Assembly (NCBI GenBank): GCA_008711295.1
Contig: VUYV01000120.1
Location: 1,129,468 to 1,193,467 of the forward strand
DNA length: 64,000 bases
Reading direction: 5' to 3'
Source of the DNA: Anarhynchus alexandrinus
Taxonomy: Eukaryota > Chordata > Aves > Charadriiformes > Charadriidae
A model generated the notes under the pieces. It was not told the origin of the DNA. It searched no databases and saw only the letters and a list, made by a program, of their open reading frames with translations. The position numbers were made by a program, and so were the translations under genes. This document shows positions 47,120 through 57,334 of this stretch, piece by piece (within the stretch, counting starts at the first letter, position 1; each line of letters starts with the position of its first letter).

Positions 47120-47720
47120 TTTCTTCTATGAATATGGCTCAAGCGTTGCTTATGCAAAGGAAATGTTCAGCCATCACTGTGCCCAGGGGTGAGGAGCTCC
47201 ACAGTTAAACCCATAATGTGTGATGAAGCAACTTTTTTTTTTTTTGTGGCTATTTGTTGCTGCTGTTTTTGTCTACCACTCATAATTTCATGGGCTGACC
47301 CTCAGCTTTTGCAATATGTGGGGCAGTGAGTAAAACCTACCCATTCACCTCCCTTCAGTCATTCATGAGCTTCAGTTTCTCCCTTTTCTCATTTTCGGTG
47401 GTTAACAGGGTGGTGTCTGTTTCCTGGTGCTGAGCAGCTTCTGCACCCCTGAATCTGTTGGTCACCCTCCTCTGTGCCATATCTGGTTCACTGTCATCTT
47501 GCTGAGACGGCGAAAGGCAAACAAATACAATATTCGAGGTGGAGGCCTGTCATAGTCTTATGTAGCTGTCTAGTGAGGATTTCTGGCTTATTCTCTATTT
47601 CTCATCAAACATTTCTCAGTTCTCCTTGCCAGGGGTTTTCTGACAGCTAGCAACCTTGGCACTGATGTTTCCATCACACCGTCTGCTGTAGTTGCCTGTT
47701 TCCCTTTGCAATGTCTCTTA
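47120..47720 (-). mobile_element. Ancient CR1 LINE remnant, minus strand
   Basis: Reverse-complemented, the segment matches CR1 ORF2 in order. First come the 'cctcacctggaatactgtgttcag' block (fwd TATTCGAGGTGGAGGCC, 47531-47547) and the 'gagcgagtccagaggagggc.acc' block (fwd GGTCACCCTCCTCTGTGCC at about 47460-47478). Then come the 'ggtca.cc.atgaaatta' block (fwd about 47287-47305) and the 'cttcttcacacag..taactgtggagctc' block (fwd 47190-47235). A T12 run (47232-47243) may be an expansion within it. Divergence is high and several indels are present, so it is a dead fossil. Confidence 0.72.
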
Positions 47721-50700
47721 CACATTAGTTTAATGCTTTATCTTTGCAGCAGAGCTTTCCCCCACAGTCAGTTCCCTGAAATCAGCTGCTGAGTGGTAGA
47801 TCTTAGCTGGAGTAGGCAACTGGCTCAGTTTAGGTGGTGTGCCCATCTCCCAGCATCATTGGCAAAGAGTCTAGGAGATGCATGGCCAAAGTCGGTAATG
47901 TCAATGTGAAGTCCCTAGAGCACTGGGTTAACTGCCTGAAAAGTCAACTGCGTGCACTGTCAAAAGGCTTTGCAGAAAATTAGTTGAAGATGTAGACAAA
48001 CGGACAATACCGTAACTAATAGGGGGTTATGTTGGCTCCTATAGAACTAGCTGAAAATGTTGCCAGCTGGATACAAGAAAGGAAAAGTAATACTGAATAA
48101 TTTATTTTTAAATAAAACACACATATGTTGCAAAGTGACTGGATTAAAGCTTTGGGGACTTGGGGAATTTTGTGGAATGCGTGTGAAATTCAAAATGTGT
48201 AGTGTGCTGAGTTGAAGATTAGGCTGTTTCCAACTTTGATAATTCCCAACTCTCCCTCACCTGCCTTCCAATGGCCCTGGGCAGTTTAAGCTGTGTTATC
48301 AGATGTGCGCTGGACATGTCTGATGAATGCCAAGATCTCACGGTTTGAGCAGACAGCTACTGCTCTGATCTGAATCACTGCAGACTTTGAACAGGCTGTG
48401 TTTAAGCTGAAAGTGGGTGGTCTGAGTTGTCTGCAGACAGTCTAAGTTGAGAGGGATCTTATTCCTGGAGCATATCTAACGCCATATATCAAAAGGTACT
48501 TTGATTCTTATCAATATTCTGGAGGCAAAACTTCAAAATATGCCATTAAAACAAAGAGGCATGACTGATCTTTGTAAGAACTCTTGGGAATTTATTGTTC
48601 TCCTAAAGTCAAACAACCTAGGAACAGAAAATATATTTTCTGGTAGATATCTAGGTTAAAGCAACTTCCTCTGTAAAAAAAAAAAACCTTCGGAAAGCCT
48701 ATTTCTTCAGACCTTCCTGACACTGCTCTGATTGCACTAAGCAGTCTCCTTAAAGCAGATCTCACAGTGCAGTTGAAAATGACCTCCAGCAAGAGACAAT
48801 TTCTTCAGTAAACAGCCAGCAAACACCCTATTAAAGAAAGTATCCTCATTCCTTAAATCACACGCATGCTAAAATAATGGGGTTGTGCTGTTTCTTGATG
48901 ATGTACGTTCTAAGCCCAAGGGGATTTTCCAGAAAGAGGGGAGGGCATGGATGGTCAGAGGGTAGATATGCAGCTATGTAAATCCACAAAGATTGCTGTT
49001 ATTTTATGCTCATCTGTATTAGATGAAGATAGTATAACTTCCTGCCCCACCTACATCAGAGATTCATGCCATTTGTAGTACTCTGTTGCTTGAAAAATTC
49101 TGTGAAAAAGGACAGTTTTATTATACAAGTAAGGGCAAGGAAAGGGAAAACTTTACTGGGGGTTCTGTGCTCTCCTTAACTCTTACTTCTTTTGCTCAGG
49201 TTAAATTAATACATTTTTTAAAGTTGGAAATCTCTTGATGAAAATTCAAGAGCCAGTAGGTTAAAGACACTAGTATCTAAACTTTTTGCTTGTTTGTTTC
49301 GTTGAAAGGAGAGGTGTAATCAATGGTGGTAAAGAAAATCCCTACAACCTCTCCCAGAACTCACCACTCGTGTTTCAAAAACCCAGGGCTCAGACCGGAC
49401 ATCCACATCTCTTTCTGCATCAGTCTTAAAATATCAGTGGGCTAAAGTCTCCACAACTGCTTTGGAAAGCAACCAACAACCCCCTGACTTCAGCTGTATC
49501 ATTTGGTATTTACATGTACGTGGCAGAGGGCAAAATGTGATTTAGTTCACTTTTCAACCCTGTGTATGTTTTTAAGATATAATGCTTAAATGATTTTACG
49601 CAGTCTTGTGTTGGAGACAGGCTTCTTGAAAAAAAATTACTCTCCTTGTGTAATTACTCATAACAAAGCATAGTGTAATTTTGCAAACAGCAAGCACTTT
49701 GTTTTTTTCCAATTTCACATTAATTTTATTGGGCCCAAATCCAGGGTTGTGTTTTTGTATTTGGGCTTTTACCAGGAGTAGAATATCTCCTGTAAAAATG
49801 TTGTTAACTTGCTGGCATTATAAGTGTTTCCTCCTCTATAGTTTTGCTGTGAAAGAGCTGATAGATTTATATAAGCCATACACACTTTCCCAGTGATATG
49901 TTTTTTTCTGGTGATAGTATTTCCTACAGGGTGCAGGCTTGTCTCTTTGGTTTACACTGTTTTCTGCCAGTGGGGAAAAGCATATACATCTGTGTCGGTC
50001 GACTTATACAAAGAACAGCTGGTTTAGCCCCTGTAGAGATATTTTCCCCTTGAAGAGGATTGTTTGGTCTTGTCTTTACTGCTAAATTTTTAAAATCTTT
50101 TTTTCAACCCCAGGGGAACAAGTGCTCATCCAATATCCTGAGGTAAAAACACAAATGAGGCGGTAAAACTAAAGCACCCTGTGAGATAAATTTGCAGAGG
50201 TCAGCTTCAAGCAGGAACGCAGCATTGACCTTGGTGAGTTTACCCACAGTAAAACTCGAGTCCTTTGTCTTGGCTGTGTTGTTTATCTCAAGAGAGCTGC
50301 TGGCCGTTAGTTACCTTCCAGTAAAAAGAAATAGAACTGTTTTTCAGTAGTGAAGACAACTCTTTTGAGATCTGACAAAACCTCAGCATTTGGGTGTATT
50401 GTCAGAATTTAAAATAAAGTGGAGATTCTGCTGCCTTGAAATCCTGAGAGCAGCTTCAGTGGAAATGTGTTTGGGAGAGCACGTGGTGGCTGAGCAAGCC
50501 CTCCCTGGCCAAATCTGCTGCTTCCCTACCCCACTTCTCCATGCTGCCTTGGGCAAGTTCACAGGTGGACCTGAACTGGAGCTGGAGGTCTTTAAGTCCA
50601 CTGCCAGATGATTGAATCCTCACGTATCCAGGAGGACATATCTGCTAAAATGAGTCAGTCTGGAGGGTGTTATTTTGGTAGTAGGATGATAGTTATAGAG

Positions 50701-50845
50701 GAGCTAGACATGGTGTGTAGGCACCCAAAGGTGATGTTCCTTTGGGCTTGGGAAAGGAGCTGCAAGACTCAGCCAGACTTCACCTGGATCAAACTTAGAC
50801 GGGTTCTTCTGCAAACAAAGCAGAGAAAAGCCACCTTCTTCTTCC
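47721..50845. other. Unique non-coding sequence
   Basis: No gene is recognised. The stretch is comparatively AT-rich from 48.0 to 50.1 kb, with few open frames and a poly-A run at about 48677-48688. Confidence 0.5.
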
Positions 50846-50864
50846 TTTTTTTTTTTTTTTTTTN
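50846..50864. repeat. Poly-T run ending in a single N
   Basis: Eighteen T followed by one N at 50864. It is a homopolymer whose length was probably not resolved by sequencing. Confidence 0.9.
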
Positions 50865-52095
50865 ATGGTTTTGCATTATTCTGAGTGGCTTCATTTTAAA
50901 GCATGCGTGCATGGCGTTTTGCTGCTTTCCTTTGAATTCAACGGGATGGGACGGGGTCGGTGGGACCCGCGCTGAGTTGCTGACAGGGCCGTTAGCACGT
51001 CTGCAAGTGCTGGCTGCCATGCTCGGAGGCAGGATGGAAAGCAAGTGCTGCTGCAGATTACTTTAAACAAAGACAGGCCAGAAACCACACTGCAAAGGTC
51101 CTCGGGGAGCAGTAATAATTCCTCTTACTGGCCAAAGGCTACTTCCTGCTGGCCTGTGCAAACAACCCCGCTGGACTAATGGGGTCCTCAGGCATCTAAG
51201 GAGGAGTGGGATTTGGCACTGGTTGTGCCGTGCTCATGAACGGGTCTAGAAAGGAGACCTGTCCTCTGCAAACAGGGGTTTACACGAGTCCTGGTTGCTC
51301 TCTTTGCAAATCCCCAGTGGGGCTGAGGATCTCGGCACTACACCCAGGAATTAGAAACTGGGCTGAACCCCAAGGTATTCGTCTTTGACATTAAGCACGA
51401 TAGGGAGACGGGCTCTCAGCCATGGAAGAGCTCTTTCCTTCCCGGCTGGTCGCCCCGCCAGTGTAAAAATCAAGAAGTGCTCAGCTGTTGTGGTTTGCGA
51501 TGTTAATATTTCAAGCATGAGGAAGGATTTGTTCCTGAAAAAACCCCAAACTTTTCAAAAATGAACTTTTGCAAGAATGAGCTTTTCCAAATTATATCAG
51601 TTGCTTCCTATAAAGCTGGCCTGGAAAGAGAAACCCAAGGGAGCTGAGTATTTGAGATGGTCCTGACCTCTCCCCACATGTAATGTTCCTGTAAGAACGG
51701 CTTTCACCAGGTGTTGTTTGTTTAAATAGATTTCTGGTGACGGCATGGTTATGTATGACCTTTGGGGACAGGATTGATAAGGAAGGAGCAATTAAAACAA
51801 AATGCTGAAAGCAGATATGGAGACCCATCAGGAAGCCAGGGATGCAGATGAAAGAGCATTGGCCCCACAGCTCTGAAAAAAAGACAAGGAAAAGAGTCCT
51901 GTGGGATGCAAAATAGCTGGAAGAGGCTGGTACTTCTGCGAAAAGGGACATGCGAGTCAGTCCTGGGATTTCAGCTGCATGTTTTTGGTAAAAGCACAAT
52001 CGTATCAGTATGCCTGCCTACATTGCCAGGTTTGTTGTCTTAACAGAAACAACCCAAAGACCTCAAGTATGATCAAATCAAAAAGGGCTATAATG
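50865..52095. other. Unique non-coding sequence
   Basis: No gene is recognised. A short CpG-rich patch (about eight CpG in 60 bases) lies at 50938-51000. Confidence 0.5.
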
Positions 52096-52099
52096 ATTT

Positions 52100-52255
52100 A
52101 TTGATGATTTTGAGGTGGAGAGGTTTGACAGATGGGAAGTTGGCAGAGGGCAGGCAACGTGCACAAGGCCACCTAGGAACTCTGTGGCAGAGAGGCTGCT
52201 CATGGATGTCTTAAACTCCAAGCGAATGTCCTAATTGCTAGAACTCCCTTTTGCT
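52100..52255 (+). repeat. Ancient MIR/CORE-SINE-like remnant
   Basis: The block order resembles the tail of an old amniote SINE: GACAGATGGGAAGTTGGC (the 'acagatggggaaactgag' block), GCAACGTGCACAAGGCCAC (the 'gtgacttgcccaaggtcac' block), GGAACTCTGTGGCAGAG, and GTCCTAATTGCTAGAACTC (the 'ccctaaccactagacc' block). It is diverged and without flanking duplications. The exact family cannot be named from memory. Confidence 0.6.
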
Positions 52256-52312
52256 CTGACAAGAGGCCTGGAGTCTCCGTTCCTTCTGTGCTAGGGCTGC
52301 TATAGGAGCCCT

Positions 52313-52372
52313 ATTTAATTTATTTATTACATAGATTTATTTATTTATTTATTACACTTATTACATTTTATT
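52313..52372. repeat. (ATTT)n-rich microsatellite
   Basis: Several runs of ATTTATTT interrupted by ACATAG and ACACTTATTACA. It ends about 280 bases before the solo LTR. Confidence 0.85.
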
Positions 52373-52994
52373 TCGTTAGTTTACATGGTTTGCTGTCTCA
52401 TCATGGGGTGAACCATCCTTGAGGTCTCTCCAAGTACTGTCCCCTGGGACTTCAGTTCAGTCCTTTCTCCTCCAGGCACCATTCGTCACCTAGTCACAAG
52501 CCCAGGGTACCAACCCACTTGTGTTACCCCTGCTGTGAATTTGGTGGGTTTTGAGCTTGTGAAAAGATTTTGCAAAGCCTAGGGCAACAACTGACCAAAA
52601 GTGACACAGAAACTGCTGTGATTCATAACTCTCCTATCCTCCATGTCCTGGTGTATTGGGCTTATGTGACAAGGTTATGGTAACTGGGGGGCTACAGGGG
52701 TGGCTTCTGTGAGAAGCTTCTGGAAGCTTCTCCTGTGTCCGATAGAGCAAATTCCAGCTGGCTCCAAGACAGACCTGCCACTGGCCAAGGCTGAGCCCAT
52801 CAGCAACAGTGGTAGTGCCTCTGTGAGAACATATTTAGAAAGAGGGGGAAAAAAGAAACTGTGGAATTGCAGCCAAAGAGAGGAGTGAGAATATGTGAGA
52901 GAAACAACTCTGCAGACACCAACGTCAGTGAAGAAGGAGGGGGAGGAGGTGCTTCAGGCGCCAGAGCAGAGATCCCCCTGCAGCTCATGGGGAA

Positions 52995-53380
52995 GACCAT
53001 GGTGAGGCAGGCTGTCCACCTGCAGCCTGTGGAGGTTAATGGTGGAGCAGACATCCACCTGCAGCTCATGGAGGACCCCATGCCAGAGCAGGTGGATGCC
53101 CCAAGAAGGCTGTGACTTTGTGGGAAGCCCATGCTGCAGCAGGCTCCCGGCAGGACCTGTAGACCCGTGGGGAGAGAATGCCATGCTGGAGCAGGTTTGC
53201 TGGCAGGACTTGTGACTGCATGGGGGACCCACGCTGGAGCAGTCTATTCCTGAAGGACTGCACCCCGTGGAAGGGACCCATGCTGGGGCAGTTTGCGAAG
53301 AACAACAGCCTGTGGGAAGGACTCATGTTGATGTTCATGGAGCAGTGTCTCCCGTGGGAGGGACCCCATAATGGAGCAGA
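52995..53380 (+). repeat. Minisatellite-like array inside the LTR
   Basis: A motif like CCATGCTGGAGCAG recurs, with decay, with its ATG (or ACG) at about 52999, 53039, 53080, 53131, 53183, 53231, 53280 and 53325 and a last copy near 53368. The spacing is 40-52 bases. Units share GTGGGAAGGAC-like linkers. The periodicity is part of the LTR itself. Confidence 0.75.
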
Positions 53381-53564
53381 GGAATAGTGTAAGGAGTCCT
53401 CCCCCCGGAGGAGGAAGGAGCAGCAGGAACAACATGTAATGGACTGACCACAACCCCCATTCCCCATCCCCCTGCGCCACTTGGGGGGGTGAGGGAGAGA
53501 AATCCAGAGCGAAGTTGAGCCCAGGAAGAAGGGAGGGGTGGGGGGAAGGTATTTTAAGATTTGG

Positions 53565-53682
53565 TTTTATTTCTTATTACTCTACTCTGATTTGATTGGT
53601 AGTAATTTAAATGAATTTCCCCACGTCGAGTCTGNTTTTATTTCTTATTAATATTTAAATGAATTTCCCCACGTCGAGTCTG
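53565..53682 (+). repeat. Direct repeat at an ambiguous base in the LTR
   Basis: Thirty bases at 53605-53634 recur exactly at 53653-53682. A 15-base block at 53565-53579 recurs at 53636-53650, immediately after the single N at 53635. About 25 bases between the two blocks are missing in the second copy. Confidence 0.85.
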
Positions 53683-53838
53683 TTTTGTCCATGATATTAA
53701 CTGATGAATGATCTCTCCCTGTTCTTTTCTCGATCCATGAGCCTTTTCTTATATTTTTCTCTCCCCTGTCCATCTGAGGAGGGAAGTGATAGAATGGATT
53801 TGGTGGGCACCTGGCACCCAGCCACGGTCAACCCACCA

Positions 53839-56800
53839 GTGCTGGCTGGGTGGGAGATGAGGGTGAGCTGATCTGCCAGCCAGCCAGGGGCTGACGGGAA
53901 CAGATAGAGATATTCCTCCTCTCTTTCCCTCTTCAGATGTGCTTGGTTGGGTTTCCCTCCTTTTTGTGCAGGTGATGAATTTTTTCTTTGTCTGTTCAGT
54001 GAGAAACAAATCAGTAGGAGCGCTATCTTGGAGGCATCTACCCGTCTTTTGAATGTGGTTAAAATTGGCAAGCTGGTTCAAAAGTTTGAGGGTGGAGAGG
54101 AACCAACAGGCTGTATCCTCATATAAACCTTGCTTCCTGAGGTAAAAATGCGTCCTACACTTTCTGCATAAACTTAACCTTCTCTTGCTGTGTATCAGGC
54201 AGCTAATTGCTTGCGGCGAGTAACGAACTTATCTGTTCATGGCCTGCCCTGACTATGTCGAAGGGAATCCTCCTTCTCTCTACACCTCTTTTTGCCACCA
54301 CCCTCACCACCACCCACCCAAACCTGCTCTGCCTTCCAGGGACTTGGAGGTTTGAGGTCTGCTTTGATCCAAGGCTTAGCTCTGCGAAGAATAACTCGCT
54401 CTACCTGGGATGTGTTCTGCCATTGTTATCTTCATGCCTTTGAAGCTGCCTATCTGCAGTGCACTTCTCTGTACCGTTGTTTTTACTCCTCCAAGTCCTT
54501 TTAACAGCCCCTTCACAGCTGCCTTTCCCCCACCCCTGGCGTTTGGCAGCGCAAAACCAAACAGGGAAGCGGAGTTGCCCATAATGTTAATAAGATATTG
54601 CCCCTCCATCCCATGGGCTGGAGACACTGGCTCCCGGAGGAGGACTTGCTGGCTCTGATGAGGGTTGCTCTCATTTGCCCAGCATCCCACCAGCTCTTTC
54701 CCACGAGGCGAATTGCAGCAGTGTGCCATGACCCCAGGGCTACGAGCAGCATGGTGATACAAAACTAACACAGCAATTGCTGATTGGAAATGAGCCCAGG
54801 TGAAAATCCCTGCCTCAAATAGCTCTGAGCTTTGGAGGGAAGTTTTAGCTCCAGAACAAGAACTGATTAGTAAGAGGGGTTTTTTTTTCCTGAATGCATT
54901 TTTTTTCTCTGCTCATCGCCAGGGTACCTGGGCCTCTAGCAGGGATAAAAAAAGCAATACATGCCAAAGGTTGAGGTATTCAAAAACTGATCAGGATGAT
55001 GTCAATGTTGAACCTGAGTATTTCATTAACCACCCAACAACAGTACTGGGATGGTCTTTGCAGAAGGACAATCATTATAGAGGATTACAGGTCATTTTGA
55101 GGACTAGGTGAAATCTCAAAGTGTGTGGTGTTTAGCTGGGAATAAGTAAATGAATTCTTCATTCAATTTGGCCTTTGCTCAGGACAAGTGGCTGAGTCTC
55201 CCCTCTCTGACCTCACTTACTGAAAAAGTACCTTTGTTTAAAGCCGTAGGGAGTTCATTAGAGTTGTCTGTCTCTGGGTGACTAAAGATTAAGGTGTGCA
55301 TACATTAGTCAAAGCAAAATACATCAGGCCAAGGAGAGAAAATAAAATGGGCTGTATTCGCTGCAGCTGAGTACAATTGTGTGCTGCCACACACCAGTGA
55401 ATATGGCCCTGGATCTCTTGCATCTGATTCTGCACAGAAATAATTCAGGAATGAATATGGGATCTATTTGTATGTCAGCCTGTGGGACTCTTAGCGTGAC
55501 TCCCGGCAGAGGTTACTTGGAACGGAGCCCGTGAAGCCCCACTGAGATTCCCATTGAGATACATATAGACCATTGTGTATTGCACATTAATGCAGAGTAA
55601 TTATGTCGTACTGGAAACCTTTCAAGTCAGCATTCATCATTCAGAAATTGTCTTAAACCAGTTTGTGCTGCTCTTGTGCTTGAAAGTGAATTGTGTGAAA
55701 TTGGCAGCCATAACCACCACTGCAACAGAGCGTATAAAAGCCCTTTCATTGTGGAGTTAGTGGTTTTACTGTAACTTCCCTGTCCCATCAATGAGCGCTA
55801 TAATTCACTGCAAAAATCTATAAATCCTGGAACATCCTGAGCCTTTGGCTTGCTAAGCATGAGTGACTCCAGCCCAAGCTGTGGTGGGATCATTGCTCCA
55901 CATCCCGCAAACGTACCATCAGCAGGCAGACAGCAAGCCTGGACAGAGAGTCCCATGAAAGCTGGTCCCGATTGCACTTTCCAGGTGGTACGGCTGTGCT
56001 TACTGGATGGGAGTAGGGCGGTAGGAGGAACGTCATCTTCAGCAGCAGTTCTCTAGTTGAGCTAATATAGAGGCGAACAGGCATTTGCAAATATCATGCT
56101 GGGCAAATTCTCCAGGGCCTCTGTCACAGCTGCAACATGAGAGAGATGATAATGAATATCTCGTCTGTTCTGTGGCCTTTCGGGCTGTTCCTGAGTTTGC
56201 AGCAGGATTACAGTATGCAAACAGCAAGCCTCCAGCCTCGTGCACCAAATTAGGTGGTAAAAATAATTGTGAAGCAATTTGTGGCTCGGTTTCATTATGT
56301 TGTTTTTTCTTTCTTTAGGAGCTGCGGTGTGCTGCAAACACATGAGAATAGCATCAAGAGTCCTTTGGAAAAAGGGTAGAAATAAAGTACTTTGAAGATT
56401 TTGATTGGTGAAGATCTTCCAGCTCAATCAGGTTTGAAATCCAATTCTGTATTATTTCAACATCTGGCACAACAATGAAGAAATATCCACCCAGGTTGCT
56501 ACTGGCAGGAAGGAGTGAAACAAAGGTAAAGCCCTTTGAAACTTACAGAGAAAACACCATCCTCACTAAATTCAATGCTAAAACCTTCACAGATCTCATT
56601 ACAGCCAGATTTTCACCAGGCTCCGATTTTAGTGGAGCTGCTCACATGCTTACAGCAAGTGTCTTAATAAGTTTTTGCAAACTTGGAGCCTTAACTCATG
56701 GTCCCAGCTGCTGGAGGTGGAAAAGACATATTAGTCCAGCTTTTTGCCATGTGGAAGACTGCTCTCTACATGACATTAATTGCTCTCTGCCTAGCTTAAT

Positions 56801-57312
56801 AAGAGTCTGCTTTCAGCAGCCGAATATAACCATGTAATCGGAAGAATTTCTGTTTATTGTTAAAATGTTTTCATGCCTAGAAAATGAGGACTTCTGGAAT
56901 GTGTCTGATGGCAACACAACATGGGCGTTATGGGCGAGTGCAAACGTCTGGAGTGCTGAGCTGTGATTTCTCCGCAGCCGCCCCATGCCCTGCTCTGCGA
57001 TCAGCTGCAGCTGATGTAGAACTTAATTTCAGATTAAGGAGCCTAAGGCAGCAAGGACTTTTCATTATAATTGAGGAAATAGCGCGCCAGTTATGCTGCC
57101 TGCTTGCATGTGCTTTGTGTGCGTGAGCACGCAAGCTTAACTGGTGATCCACCACCATCGGAAATGATGAGCAGCTGGGACGTGTCCTGAGCACATGCAC
57201 GACTCCTGGAGTGAGGGTGAGCTGTCAGACGTGTTACTGCTTTCCCACAGCAGGGATGGCACAGAAACAGCATCGGTAACGCCCTTTTTCCCAGGATAAT
57301 TCCATGTCAGCT
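53839..57312. other. Unique non-coding sequence
   Basis: No gene is recognised. It contains a strong acceptor-like pyrimidine tract ending at 56318, followed by a short open frame and an AATAAA string. Confidence 0.5.
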
Positions 57313-57334
57313 GCCCCCCTCCCCCCCCCCTCCA
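57313..57334. repeat. Poly-C tract
   Basis: C6, T, C10 and similar runs, making a C-rich low-complexity segment. Confidence 0.8.

Larger units (their letters stand above)
52649..53838 (+). mobile_element. Solo LTR of an avian endogenous retrovirus (ERVL-type)
   Basis: The segment begins TGGTGTATTGGGCTTATGTG, has the GGCTTCTGTGAGAAGCTTCT and CCAATCAGC-like (CCCATCAGCAACAGTGGTAG) stretch of a U3, and ends in GGTCAACCCACCA. TG and CA frame it. The order matches an LTR family widespread in bird genomes and orients it on +. A decayed poly(A)-signal region (AGTAATTTAA) lies near 53601. No internal viral genes, primer-binding site or second LTR are found beside it, so it is a solo LTR left by recombination. 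Flanking 5-bp duplications were not evident, so the ends may be off by a few bases. Open frames within it are not genes. Confidence 0.85.

Noticed and set aside
47340..47400. Sequence resembling the MIR 'cctcagtttcctcat' motif
   Set aside because: The match is short, and the surroundings are better explained by the minus-strand CR1 remnant.
52700..53480. Several frames of 62-133 codons with repeated Pro/Trp/Cys motifs
   Set aside because: They lie within the solo LTR, and their repetitiveness comes from its internal 40-52 bp array, not from a protein.
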